Shown here piece after piece: positions 7,945-15,280 of a stretch of DNA of 64,000 nucleotides. This stretch comes from Armatimonadetes bacterium Uphvl-Ar1 (GTDB lineage: Bacteria > Armatimonadota > Fimbriimonadia > Fimbriimonadales > Fimbriimonadaceae), in NCBI GenBank assembly GCA_002162075.1, contig CP021423.1:1364001-1428000 (forward strand). The letters run 5' to 3'. Under the pieces are notes generated by a model. It saw only the letters and a list, made by a program, of their open reading frames with translations. It did not search any database and was not told where the DNA came from. Numbering within the stretch: position 1 is the first letter of the stretch; every line of letters starts with the position of its first letter. The translations under genes were made by a program, and so were the position numbers.

Positions 7945-8652
7945 TCACCGCCCCAACCGATCCTCCAATTCCTCCTCCCCAACCACCAAAGCCCCCTGCC
8001 CCCGAACTTGCTCCTGAACCGACGCCGCCAACTCCTCCACCCGCGCCAAAATTCGCTTCCGATTCAACCGCATCCCCCAACCCACCCCAAAATAAAACAA
8101 CAATCCCATCGAAATCACCCCCTGCAATGCCTGCTCCAAATTTGCCGGATTCTCTTTCAACATCAAAGTAAAAAACATCAAACATGCAATCGCCAAAAGC
8201 GGAAAAAATGGACTCAAACGCATATACGAAATCTTCGACTTTGCCAAGATTCGCGTTCGACCACCCCGGGCCGTAACATCGAGAGTGACATACCGCCAAC
8301 CCTCCCAAAACTCGCGCGTCTCCCGCACCCCCGGCGTCCCACCATCTTCGTAGCGACCCCCCGCAAGCTCCGCAACTTCCTCCAACTGCCCCGGCGAAAG
8401 CTCCCCATCAATCACCCGCTCAAATGTCTCATTCCCCGGCCAACCCCAACCCGTCGCAACGTTGTCCCGCCCCTGGACCGAGCCCGTCCCCCGCGCCAAA
8501 ACCGCCCGCAACTGCTCCGAATCCACCCCCATCTCCCCCGCCATCGCCAAAAGCTCAGATTCGGTGACCAAATCATCATCGCCACCCCCACTTTCAGAAG
8601 CCGCCCGCAAAGCCTCCATCGCCTCCTCCCGTGTGTATCGCCGCTCACTCAC
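7945..8652 (-). CDS. Two-helix membrane protein, paralogue B
   Basis: This 235-residue protein is the most diverged of the three local paralogues. It keeps the N-terminal helical module (RRYTREEAMEALRAA, ELLAMAGEMGVDSEQL), the ETFERVIDGELSPGQLEEV segment that matches EFERVVDxExPPENFDVI in the others, the strand YVTLDVTARGGRTRI, and two hydrophobic helices (about 145-165 and 180-200). The C-terminal amphipathic helix is also kept (RVEELAASVQEQV). The same strand and the same module order as its neighbours point to local duplication. Function unknown. Confidence 0.75.
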   Translation of the reverse strand: MSERRYTREEAMEALRAASESGGGDDDLVTESELLAMAGEMGVDSEQLRAVLARGTGSVQGRDNVATGWGWPGNETFERVIDGELSPGQLEEVAELAGGRYEDGGTPGVRETREFWEGWRYVTLDVTARGGRTRILAKSKISYMRLSPFFPLLAIACLMFFTLMLKENPANLEQALQGVISMGLLFYFGVGWGMRLNRKRILARVEELAASVQEQVRGQGALVVGEEELEDRLGR

Positions 8653-8697
8653 CTCAGGTCATTACGAAAGTGAGACGAAAAGGGTTCTCCTATTTTC

Positions 8698-10872
8698 TTA
8701 CCAGCGACCAATCTCCGCCAGCAAGTAATCAATTTTCATGAAGGGATCTCCGCCCGTCTGCTTCCACCGAACCCGCCCCGCCGAATCGATGAGAATCGTG
8801 GAGTGCAATTCCATATCCTCAAAATCATCATAGGAAGCAAATCGCCGCGCATTTTCATGATCTTTATCCGAAATCAGTTTCAACCCAAACGACGACAAAT
8901 CGTTCGACCGATTCTTCTCCGGTGAATCCGAACTACAAGCCAGTACTACCGTGTTCATTGCTTCGAACTGACTCATCTTTGAATTGATCGCGGCCAATTG
9001 TTCAACGCAGTGTACGCACTGATCAGAAAGGTAGAACACCAGCAGAACATTCTTACCCCGGTAATCTTCAAGCTTCACCGCCTTACCATCAACTCCGACT
9101 GCCGCCAATTTGGGTGCCGCGAATGGCTTCCAGTTACTCGGACCAAGGTGGTCAAGTTTCGCTGGGTCATAGGCTCGCTCGGGTCGCGGAGTGACCGGCT
9201 TTGCAACAGCATCAAGGTTCAAAGCCAAAACATCAGTGATAGGCTTCAATCCCGGATTCGCTCCGCTCCAAACTGCCAACAATTGCCCCGCATATTCCCG
9301 AGCCAAAACCCGGTTTCCTAGTGCTGTCCAACTCTTTGCCAGCCCCGCCAAACACCACGCATCATTGGGTTCTTGCTTCAAGGCAACTTCATAAGCATCA
9401 ATTGCCGCCCGGTGGTCTCCACCATCAGCAAAAACATCCGCAACCAGCCTCATCACTGGCCAAGGATCAAACGGCGGATCATTCGGATAACTGTGCGATT
9501 CTCGGGCCTTGCGCTCTTCTGCCGCTGCTGCCATCAGTATGCTCAACCCTCCCAGCCGATCTCCATCAGAAATCTTAATCCAAGCTTGCGCAACTTGGAT
9601 GATGTTCGGCAGTGGCAATTCGGCTGGTAGTGCCTCTTCGCCCCCCTGACCTTTCTTCATCTGCACGAGCATCATTTCGATGCCTCTCATTTTCTCCTTG
9701 GCTTCTGCTTTGCGGTTGGTTTTCAGCAGAGCAATGACCTCCGCCGAGCCGAACATCATCCCCGCAAAGGGATCATTCGCTGCCATGAGTGTCTTACCAT
9801 CCAATATTTCTTCCCATCGCTCGAACTTCACAAGGGCTCGTAACAATGGAAACTGTGTCCAATATCCATCCGCCGGGTTCATTTCCGGATTGCCAGGGGC
9901 CGCAATCAAATCTTTCGCCCCCTGAATGCTCTCCTCGGCGCGACCAAGCTGCTCCTGAATGTAACAAAGGTAATCCCGGTTGTGGGCATAGTTCCAAGTT
10001 TCATAAGGAAGAGCGAGGCGATTGTTCATGTAGCTCAACTCAACCCGCGTTGCAGAATCCATCGCAATCGCCGCCTCGTGCCACATCCCAACTTTCGAAT
10101 AAATATGACCCGGCATATGCAAGGAGTGACCCGCCCCCGGTGCCGCTTTTCCATAAAGTTCGCAGCTGTTAATCGCTTGCTCCGAACTGACACCATCCCA
10201 GTTGTGAATTCGGGCGTGGTGCGCCCCCGGATGCATCGGCGACAAATTCAAAATACTCATCAACAAAGCATCATTTGCCAGGGGACTTCCATAACCAATG
10301 TTGAACAACCCCAGCAAAGCCTTTGCTTCAATGTCATCAGGGTACTTAACCGAAAGCTGACTCAACTTTTGAACGATCACCTCAACCGGCTTCTCCTCAC
10401 CTCTCAGACAAGCCGCTTCCCAAGCTTCAATGTACATCCGCTCGCGTACCGGCAAACCCTCTTTCCGCTTAACCGCTTCGATCAAAAAGTCTTTGTACCG
10501 CTGGAGCTCTGGCCCCTGGCTCCCCATCGTAAACCAATTCAATCCACATCGCGCCAAACCAAAGTAGACCATCGCATTATCCGGCTCGAGCTTGTGACAC
10601 CACCGAAGCGATCGCTCAGCCTCTTCAAACCAAAAGTTGTGCAACAAGGCATTGGCCTGGTTGTACCAACGCTGAACCTCCGCACTCTCCGTAGTGATCG
10701 GAAAAGGTGCGTCCCCAAGCCCTTCCATCACCCATGGTTTGGATCGCAAACCCGCATCAAATGCCGAGCCATGCTTTGAGTGACCAAGCCGATTTCCATC
10801 GGCAAGCACCGGTGAAATCATTAAACACCCCAAGCTGATTGCCAATAGCGACCGACTTACCGAACTCATCAT
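8698..10872 (-). CDS. Exported TPR protein with C-terminal thioredoxin/AhpC-TSA-like domain
   Basis: The 724-residue product starts with a signal peptide (SLLAISLGCLMISPVLA). Residues of about 65-560 form TPR-like helix pairs (for example FEEAERSLRWCHKLEPDNA and AAIDAYEVALKQEPNDAW) with the histidine-rich segments HPGAHHARIHNWD and HSLHMPGHIYSKVGMWHEAA. From about residue 590 a redoxin fold begins: GVDGKAVKLEDYRGKNVLLV, FYLSDQCVHCVEQL with a CxxC pair, then a peroxiredoxin-like body ending near ILIDSAGRVRWKQTGG. The protein probably acts in the periplasm, combining protein binding with a thiol-disulfide or peroxidatic site. Such TPR-redoxin fusions are common in exported proteins, but the substrate is unknown. 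Confidence 0.8.
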   Translation of the reverse strand: MMSSVSRSLLAISLGCLMISPVLADGNRLGHSKHGSAFDAGLRSKPWVMEGLGDAPFPITTESAEVQRWYNQANALLHNFWFEEAERSLRWCHKLEPDNAMVYFGLARCGLNWFTMGSQGPELQRYKDFLIEAVKRKEGLPVRERMYIEAWEAACLRGEEKPVEVIVQKLSQLSVKYPDDIEAKALLGLFNIGYGSPLANDALLMSILNLSPMHPGAHHARIHNWDGVSSEQAINSCELYGKAAPGAGHSLHMPGHIYSKVGMWHEAAIAMDSATRVELSYMNNRLALPYETWNYAHNRDYLCYIQEQLGRAEESIQGAKDLIAAPGNPEMNPADGYWTQFPLLRALVKFERWEEILDGKTLMAANDPFAGMMFGSAEVIALLKTNRKAEAKEKMRGIEMMLVQMKKGQGGEEALPAELPLPNIIQVAQAWIKISDGDRLGGLSILMAAAAEERKARESHSYPNDPPFDPWPVMRLVADVFADGGDHRAAIDAYEVALKQEPNDAWCLAGLAKSWTALGNRVLAREYAGQLLAVWSGANPGLKPITDVLALNLDAVAKPVTPRPERAYDPAKLDHLGPSNWKPFAAPKLAAVGVDGKAVKLEDYRGKNVLLVFYLSDQCVHCVEQLAAINSKMSQFEAMNTVVLACSSDSPEKNRSNDLSSFGLKLISDKDHENARRFASYDDFEDMELHSTILIDSAGRVRWKQTGGDPFMKIDYLLAEIGRW

Positions 10873-10942
10873 CGCCCGATCATAGCAGAATCCCCTTCTT
10901 TACGCAAATAGTTTTGAAATTCCCGAACGTTCTTCTCGGCTA

Positions 10943-11737
10943 CTAATGATCACTACGGAGGTTCTCGCGTAACTCTTTTTCCGTCTCAACGGAGTCAACC
11001 GCTGACACCGAACCCACATTCTTCCGTAACATCTCCGCCTCATCCACAATCGCCGTTGCTATCCGGTCAAGCTTTTCTGGCAACTTCTCACGATATTTGG
11101 TCAAAAGAGCCCCGAGCCCCGCCCACGACCCCGCCGCCCCAAGTCCCCACAACGACCAAACAAGCGGCCAAAGTTCGGGAGCGCGTTTCGAAGTAATGGC
11201 AATGCCAACAAACATGGTCAGCAAAACAAAGGGCATCCAGATCGCCCACGTCGCAACCATATTGCTCGTCTGCGCCTTGATCCGAGTCCGACCATGCCTA
11301 GAACATACTTCCAAAGAGCCATAAAGCATTCCCTCATAGAATTGACCTTTCATCATTCGCCCGATGATTGATGGCCCGCCAAATCCACCCTGACCCGCCC
11401 CACCACCATAACCCGGATTGTAAAACTCGGGAGCAATCACATCAAAGTTCTCCGGCGGAATCTCCGCATCCACCACCCTTTCAAACTCCTCACTCATGGG
11501 CATCCCCAAAAATCTCTTTGGCTCTTTCGAATAATTCGCCGGCTGACCCGAGCCTCCCGCCAACGCTCTCCGCAAATACTCTGGATCAACCCCCACATCC
11601 TGAGCCATCTTCTGCATCTGCGCCCAGCTCACCCCCGCCGCATAGTTAGACCCATCCCCTTCGGACTCTTGGAGCTTAGCCGCCGCAACAATCAGATTCG
11701 CCGCCTCTTGCTCACTAAAAACGCGTTTCTCGTCCAT
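10943..11737 (-). CDS. Two-helix membrane protein, paralogue C
   Basis: The start MDEKRVFSEQEAANLIVAAA at 11737 overlaps the TGA of the upstream biotin carboxylase gene (TGATG), so the pair is coupled; the ATG at 11779 would lie inside that gene. The 264 residues follow the layout of the other two copies: helical module, FLGMPMSEEFERVVD and IPPENFDVI, strand YGSLEVCSRHGRTRI, two membrane helices near residues 165-185 and 195-215, and a helix EAEMLRKNVGSVS. It is closest to paralogue A, even to the LRKN(L/V)GS tail. A Gly-rich insert (PGYGGGAGQGGFGG) sits in the middle. Confidence 0.75.
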   Translation of the reverse strand: MDEKRVFSEQEAANLIVAAAKLQESEGDGSNYAAGVSWAQMQKMAQDVGVDPEYLRRALAGGSGQPANYSKEPKRFLGMPMSEEFERVVDAEIPPENFDVIAPEFYNPGYGGGAGQGGFGGPSIIGRMMKGQFYEGMLYGSLEVCSRHGRTRIKAQTSNMVATWAIWMPFVLLTMFVGIAITSKRAPELWPLVWSLWGLGAAGSWAGLGALLTKYREKLPEKLDRIATAIVDEAEMLRKNVGSVSAVDSVETEKELRENLRSDH

Positions 11738-13245
11738 CAATTCACCCTGGCATTCCGGAACCCGTCCCCCAATCCCCATGCCGAATAGCTCTCAGCTGCT
11801 GGCCCAGCTCCTGGCGAAACCCCCGATGCTCGCTTGATCAAATCCGCTAGAAAAGCCGGAGGCTCATTTCCCGCCGACCATTCTCCAAACTCTCTCCCCA
11901 AAAACCCTGTGTCGAACCGACCATTCAAGAAATCCACATGAGCCATTACGTCCAGCAAGTACCGTTGGTTGGTCTTTACTCCCAAAATATGCGTATCCCG
12001 CAATGCCGTGTCCATCTTCGCCACCGCCGCTGACCGATCTGCCCCATGGCAAATCAGCTTCGCCAGCATCGAATCATAAAACCGGCTCACCTCATCCCCA
12101 CTCCGATACCCAACATCAAACCGAACCCCATTCCCGACCGGCCCAAGCACCTTGAGTAATCCTCCAATCGAAGGCAAAAACCCGTTGCCCGGATCTTCCG
12201 CAATCAGCCGCACCTCGACCGCATGACCGCGGATCGCCCGCCGATCACCCAACATCAAAGCCTCGGGCAAATCCAGCCTCTCTCCCGCTGCAATCCGTAC
12301 CTGCCACTGCACCAAATCTAACCCCGTGATCAGCTCCGTCACTGGGTGCTCCACCTGCAACCGTGCATTCACCTCCAAAAAATAAAACTCCCCACTCTTT
12401 TCATCAAACATAAACTCCACCGTCCCCGCTCCGTAATAGCCCGCCGCCGCGACCAATTTCCGGCAAGCTGCCTGCATCCGCTCCCACAAATCATCCGTCA
12501 TGATCGGACTCGGAGCCTCCTCCAGAACCTTCTGGTGCCGCCGCTGCAAACTGCACTCTCGCTCAAACAAACACGCTACATTTCCGTGTTTGTCCGCCAA
12601 AACTTGAACTTCAATATGGCGGGGTTGCTCGACGAGCTTCTCCACCATCATCGCGCTCGATCCAAAACCCTTCAGGGCTTCGTCCATCGCCAGCCGACAC
12701 TCCCGATCAAAATCCGCCGCATCCCGAACAACCCGCATTCCACGTCCGCCCCCGCCGGCGCTCGCCTTCAACATCACCGGATAGCCAATCTTCTCCGCCT
12801 CAACCTTCAATGTTTCAGGGTTCGCTCCTGGCTCAAAGAACCCCGGCGTAATCGGCACCCCACTCTCAACCGCCAATTGCTTCGCGTCAATCTTCTCCCC
12901 CAGTCGTCGCATCGCCGCCGCGCTCGGCCCGATAAAAACAATCCCCGCCGCCTCGCAAGCTTCCACAAATTCAGGTCGCTCCGAAAGGAATCCGTAGCCT
13001 GGGTGAATCGCATCCGCTTCCGTTTCTTGCGCCGCCGCGATGACCGCATCAATCTTCAAATAACTCTGGCCCGGCTCCGATCCACCGATGAAAACCGCCT
13101 CGTCGGCGTGGGCAACGTGCATCGCTTCCGCATCTGCCTCGGAATAGACCGCCACACTCCCAATCCCCATTTCCCGCAAAGTCGAAAAAACCCGGCACGC
13201 AATCTCCCCCCGATTCGCCACCAAAACCTTCTGAATCCCACTCAT
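11737..13245 (-). CDS. Biotin carboxylase subunit of an acyl-CoA carboxylase (methylcrotonyl/acetyl/propionyl-CoA type)
   Basis: The protein starts MSGIQKVLVANRGEIACRVF and shows the biotin carboxylase N-domain, the ATP-grasp domain with KASAGGGGRGM, the HIEVQVLADKHGNV segment, ERECSLQRRHQKV, and the active-site region EVNARLQVEHPVTE, then the C-domain GHAVEVRLIAEDP. The reaction is ATP-dependent carboxylation of biotin from bicarbonate. At about 502 residues it lacks the biotin carrier (AMKM) domain found at the end of methylcrotonyl-CoA carboxylase alpha chains, so a separate carrier is needed. The nearby LiuC-type hydratase suggests leucine breakdown, but fatty-acid synthesis cannot be excluded. 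Start 13245 fits the family; 13257 is possible. Confidence 0.88.
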   Translation of the reverse strand: MSGIQKVLVANRGEIACRVFSTLREMGIGSVAVYSEADAEAMHVAHADEAVFIGGSEPGQSYLKIDAVIAAAQETEADAIHPGYGFLSERPEFVEACEAAGIVFIGPSAAAMRRLGEKIDAKQLAVESGVPITPGFFEPGANPETLKVEAEKIGYPVMLKASAGGGGRGMRVVRDAADFDRECRLAMDEALKGFGSSAMMVEKLVEQPRHIEVQVLADKHGNVACLFERECSLQRRHQKVLEEAPSPIMTDDLWERMQAACRKLVAAAGYYGAGTVEFMFDEKSGEFYFLEVNARLQVEHPVTELITGLDLVQWQVRIAAGERLDLPEALMLGDRRAIRGHAVEVRLIAEDPGNGFLPSIGGLLKVLGPVGNGVRFDVGYRSGDEVSRFYDSMLAKLICHGADRSAAVAKMDTALRDTHILGVKTNQRYLLDVMAHVDFLNGRFDTGFLGREFGEWSAGNEPPAFLADLIKRASGVSPGAGPAAESYSAWGLGDGFRNARVN

Positions 13246-13605
13246 TACTAACCCCATTATGGCTCACATAGCCTCTACAAGAATCCCATATCCCCCTCTC
13301 GACTCATCATTGCTCAGGCTCCTAAATCGTCAACCCATAGTAAAGCCAGCCCCTGACTTGAACCGGGGCGGGGACCCAGCCCTGAAGAGAAACAAGCGCA
13401 CACTCTGTGCTTCACCCCCCTTCCCAGATCAAGCTTCTCGAATAGAATTTGCTGCCTGCCTCATGCTTCGTCATCCCCGCGTAGGCGGGGGCCCAGTCCT
13501 CAAAAAAACAAGCGCACGTTCCGTGCTTCAATCCCTCTTCCAAAATCAAACTTCCCGAACAAAACTCGCCGGCAGTCTATCCAATGGCACCCACATAGAG
13601 CATTT

Positions 13606-13653
13606 CCCTCCCCAAAGTTGGGGAGGGTGGCCCGAAGGGTCGGGAGGGGTTGG
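13606..13653. repeat. Palindromic repeat, type B
   Basis: CCCTCCCCAAAGTTGGGGAG closes as a hairpin and is followed by GGTGGCCCGAAGGGTCGGGA and GGGGTTGG. Near-identical copy at 13753-13800; related copies inside the FHA genes at 57353-57390 and 58794-58831. Confidence 0.8.
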
Positions 13654-13752
13654 CTACATCCAATTACTTCCCTCAAACTTAACACTTCCAAAATCAAACT
13701 TCCCGAATAAAACTCGCCTTTCGTTTTTCAAATTACGATCTCCCCAAGCATT

Positions 13753-13800
13753 TCCCTCCCCAAAGTTGGGGAGGGTGGCCCGCAGGGTCGGGAGGGGTTG
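13753..13800. repeat. Palindromic repeat, type B
   Basis: Second local copy, with CCCGCAGGG in place of CCCGAAGGG in the middle. The flanks GGGGTTG-CCACATCCAATTAC also match those of the copy at 13606. Confidence 0.8.
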
Positions 13801-13839
13801 ACCACATCCAATTACGCCCCCAAGTTAAACGAACCAAAA

Positions 13840-14601
13840 TCAAATTCCCCGAACAAAACTCGCCGCGCGCTTATCCAAAAACGCCGCTACCCCTTCCCGC
13901 CCCTCATCCCCCGCTCGAGCCTTCGCCAACAGCCGACTCGTGGCATCCTTATCCATCATGCCCTGCCGAGCGAGCCACTTACTCGTCGCAACCGCTTCCG
14001 GCCCGTTCCGCAGAACATCCGCAATCTTCGCCATCGCGACCTGCCCCACTTCATCCACCCTCGCAACGTCATGAACCAAACCAATTCGCAACGCCTTCTC
14101 GGTTTCAAAAACCTCTCCCGTAGTAAACAACGCCCGCGCATGACCCGCCCCAATCTTTTCAATCACAAACGGGGATATCGTTGCCGGAACCAACCCCAAC
14201 CGCACCTCGCTAAACGAAAATTTAGTCCCCTCAACTGCGACCGCAACATCGGCCGCCGAAACCAAACCGCATCCTCCCCCGAAAGCCGCCCCATGAACCT
14301 GAGCCACGATCACCGCCCGACAATCCACCATCGCCTCAAAGAGCTCAGCCAATTTCAATGCATCCGCCGCATTCTGCTCCTCCGTGTACCCCGCCGCTTT
14401 TCGCATCCAATTCAAGTCACCGCCCGCACAGAAAGCCTTCCCCTCACCTCGCAGCAAAACCGCCCGAACCGACCGATCCAGCCCCAAAAACAACTCCCGC
14501 AAAGCCCCAATCAATTCATCATTGAACGCATTCCGCACATCCGGACGATCCAAAACAACGTCCAACCACTCCCCATGATTCTCAACTCTGAGCATCTTCA
14601 T
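13840..14601 (-). CDS. Enoyl-CoA hydratase, methylglutaconyl-CoA hydratase (LiuC)-like
   Basis: The 253-residue crotonase shows AFCAGGDLNWMRKAAGYTEE, the oxyanion-hole segment GAAFGGGCGLVSAADVAVA, and the SEVRLGLVPATISPFV stretch with the catalytic Glu. The combination of DLNWM and LGLVPATISP is typical of methylglutaconyl-CoA hydratases of leucine degradation. The biotin carboxylase gene on the same strand fits the preceding pathway step (methylcrotonyl-CoA carboxylation), although a repeat-filled spacer now separates them. The gene's 3' end has been copied several times into that spacer. Substrate assignment rests on motif resemblance. Confidence 0.85.
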   Translation of the reverse strand: MKMLRVENHGEWLDVVLDRPDVRNAFNDELIGALRELFLGLDRSVRAVLLRGEGKAFCAGGDLNWMRKAAGYTEEQNAADALKLAELFEAMVDCRAVIVAQVHGAAFGGGCGLVSAADVAVAVEGTKFSFSEVRLGLVPATISPFVIEKIGAGHARALFTTGEVFETEKALRIGLVHDVARVDEVGQVAMAKIADVLRNGPEAVATSKWLARQGMMDKDATSRLLAKARAGDEGREGVAAFLDKRAASFVRGI

Positions 14602-14622
14602 ATTATGCCATTGTCAAACAAA

Positions 14623-14652
14623 ATTGCCCCAACTCACATGAGTTGGGGCAAT
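14623..14652 (-). terminator. Intrinsic terminator
   Basis: ATTGCCCCAACTC pairs perfectly with GAGTTGGGGCAAT (13-bp stem, 4-base loop). On the minus strand TTTTG follows, so it ends transcription of the gene at 14673-15230. Confidence 0.85.
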
Positions 14653-14672
14653 AGAAATGGATACAAGAAGTT

Positions 14673-15230
14673 TTATTGAACGCCCATCTTGTACCGAACG
14701 CTCCCCAAAACCCGATCCACCGCCGCGACACTCTTCGGATCATTCGGATACCCCACCGCCATCACCGCAAAAACCTTGTTCCCATCACCGAGCAAAAAGC
14801 TCTTGAACAAACTCGCCGTATCCCCCGAACCCAGTAAATGAGACTGCAAAACCGTCGGCTTCTCATCGAGCTTGCCAACTTTGCGACCAAGTTCCTTGAC
14901 CGCATCCTCACCCTCACTAATCCCCGTGACCAAATCCTTTGCCACCGTCGCAAGGTGCCGATCACTTGCCACCGTCCCCGCCTTCCCGTGAAAAACCGTA
15001 ATCAGCACAAACACATCATCGTTCTCAAAAGTATAGTCATCCGTCTTGACCACCCAATCTTCCTTGTCCTCGACTTTGGTTTCCCCCGCACTTTCTAAAG
15101 CACCCGGCAATGCAACCGAGAAAGCACTTTTCCCTAAATACTGTCGCTTCCAAGCATCCTGGGCCGCCAAACCAAACCCGGCAACCGCAAGAACCCCCGC
15201 TATAACCAACGCAATTCGTGAACTGTTCAT
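14673..15230 (-). CDS. Exported protein of unknown function
   Basis: The 185-residue protein starts MNSSRIALVIAGVLAVAGFG, a signal peptide or membrane anchor. A GTG four codons upstream is possible but less likely. The mature part is polar, with KSAFSVALPGALE, a YTFENDDVFVLITVFHG stretch and a C-terminal DRVLGSVRYKMG, which is compatible with a compact alpha/beta fold of the kind seen in PsbP-like or DUF1795-like exported proteins, but no family is certain. The region 15243-15280 upstream holds nothing else. It is followed by a strong terminator, so it is the end of its transcript. Confidence 0.65.
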   Translation of the reverse strand: MNSSRIALVIAGVLAVAGFGLAAQDAWKRQYLGKSAFSVALPGALESAGETKVEDKEDWVVKTDDYTFENDDVFVLITVFHGKAGTVASDRHLATVAKDLVTGISEGEDAVKELGRKVGKLDEKPTVLQSHLLGSGDTASLFKSFLLGDGNKVFAVMAVGYPNDPKSVAAVDRVLGSVRYKMGVQ

Positions 15231-15280
15231 GTTCTTAGCCACTTAGACGATTAAATCCTCGGTTCGTATCCATCCAAAAA

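Larger units (their letters stand above)
13246..13839. repeat. 594-bp gene-free spacer packed with palindromic repeats and copies of a gene 3' end
   Basis: No credible gene lies here. Four copies of a sequence like the 3' end of the neighbouring hydratase gene (AAAATCAAACTTCCCGAACA on the plus strand and its surroundings) lie at about 13423-13461, 13540-13575, 13687-13724 and, as the real gene end, 13833-13870. Each upstream copy is paired with a palindromic element: a GACTTGAACC type at 13345-13382, a CCCCGCGTAGGCGGGG type at 13470-13492, and two CCCTCCCC..GGGGAGGG types. Copies 2 and 3 share a unit of roughly 150 bp. Short AAGCGCAC...GTGCTT inverted repeats occur twice near 13395 and 13510. 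Confidence 0.7.

Noticed and set aside
13246-13839. Possible CRISPR array
   Set aside because: Repeat units are about 150 bp, irregular, with differing palindromes and copies of a gene end. There are no 25-40 bp repeats with regular unique spacers, and no cas genes.
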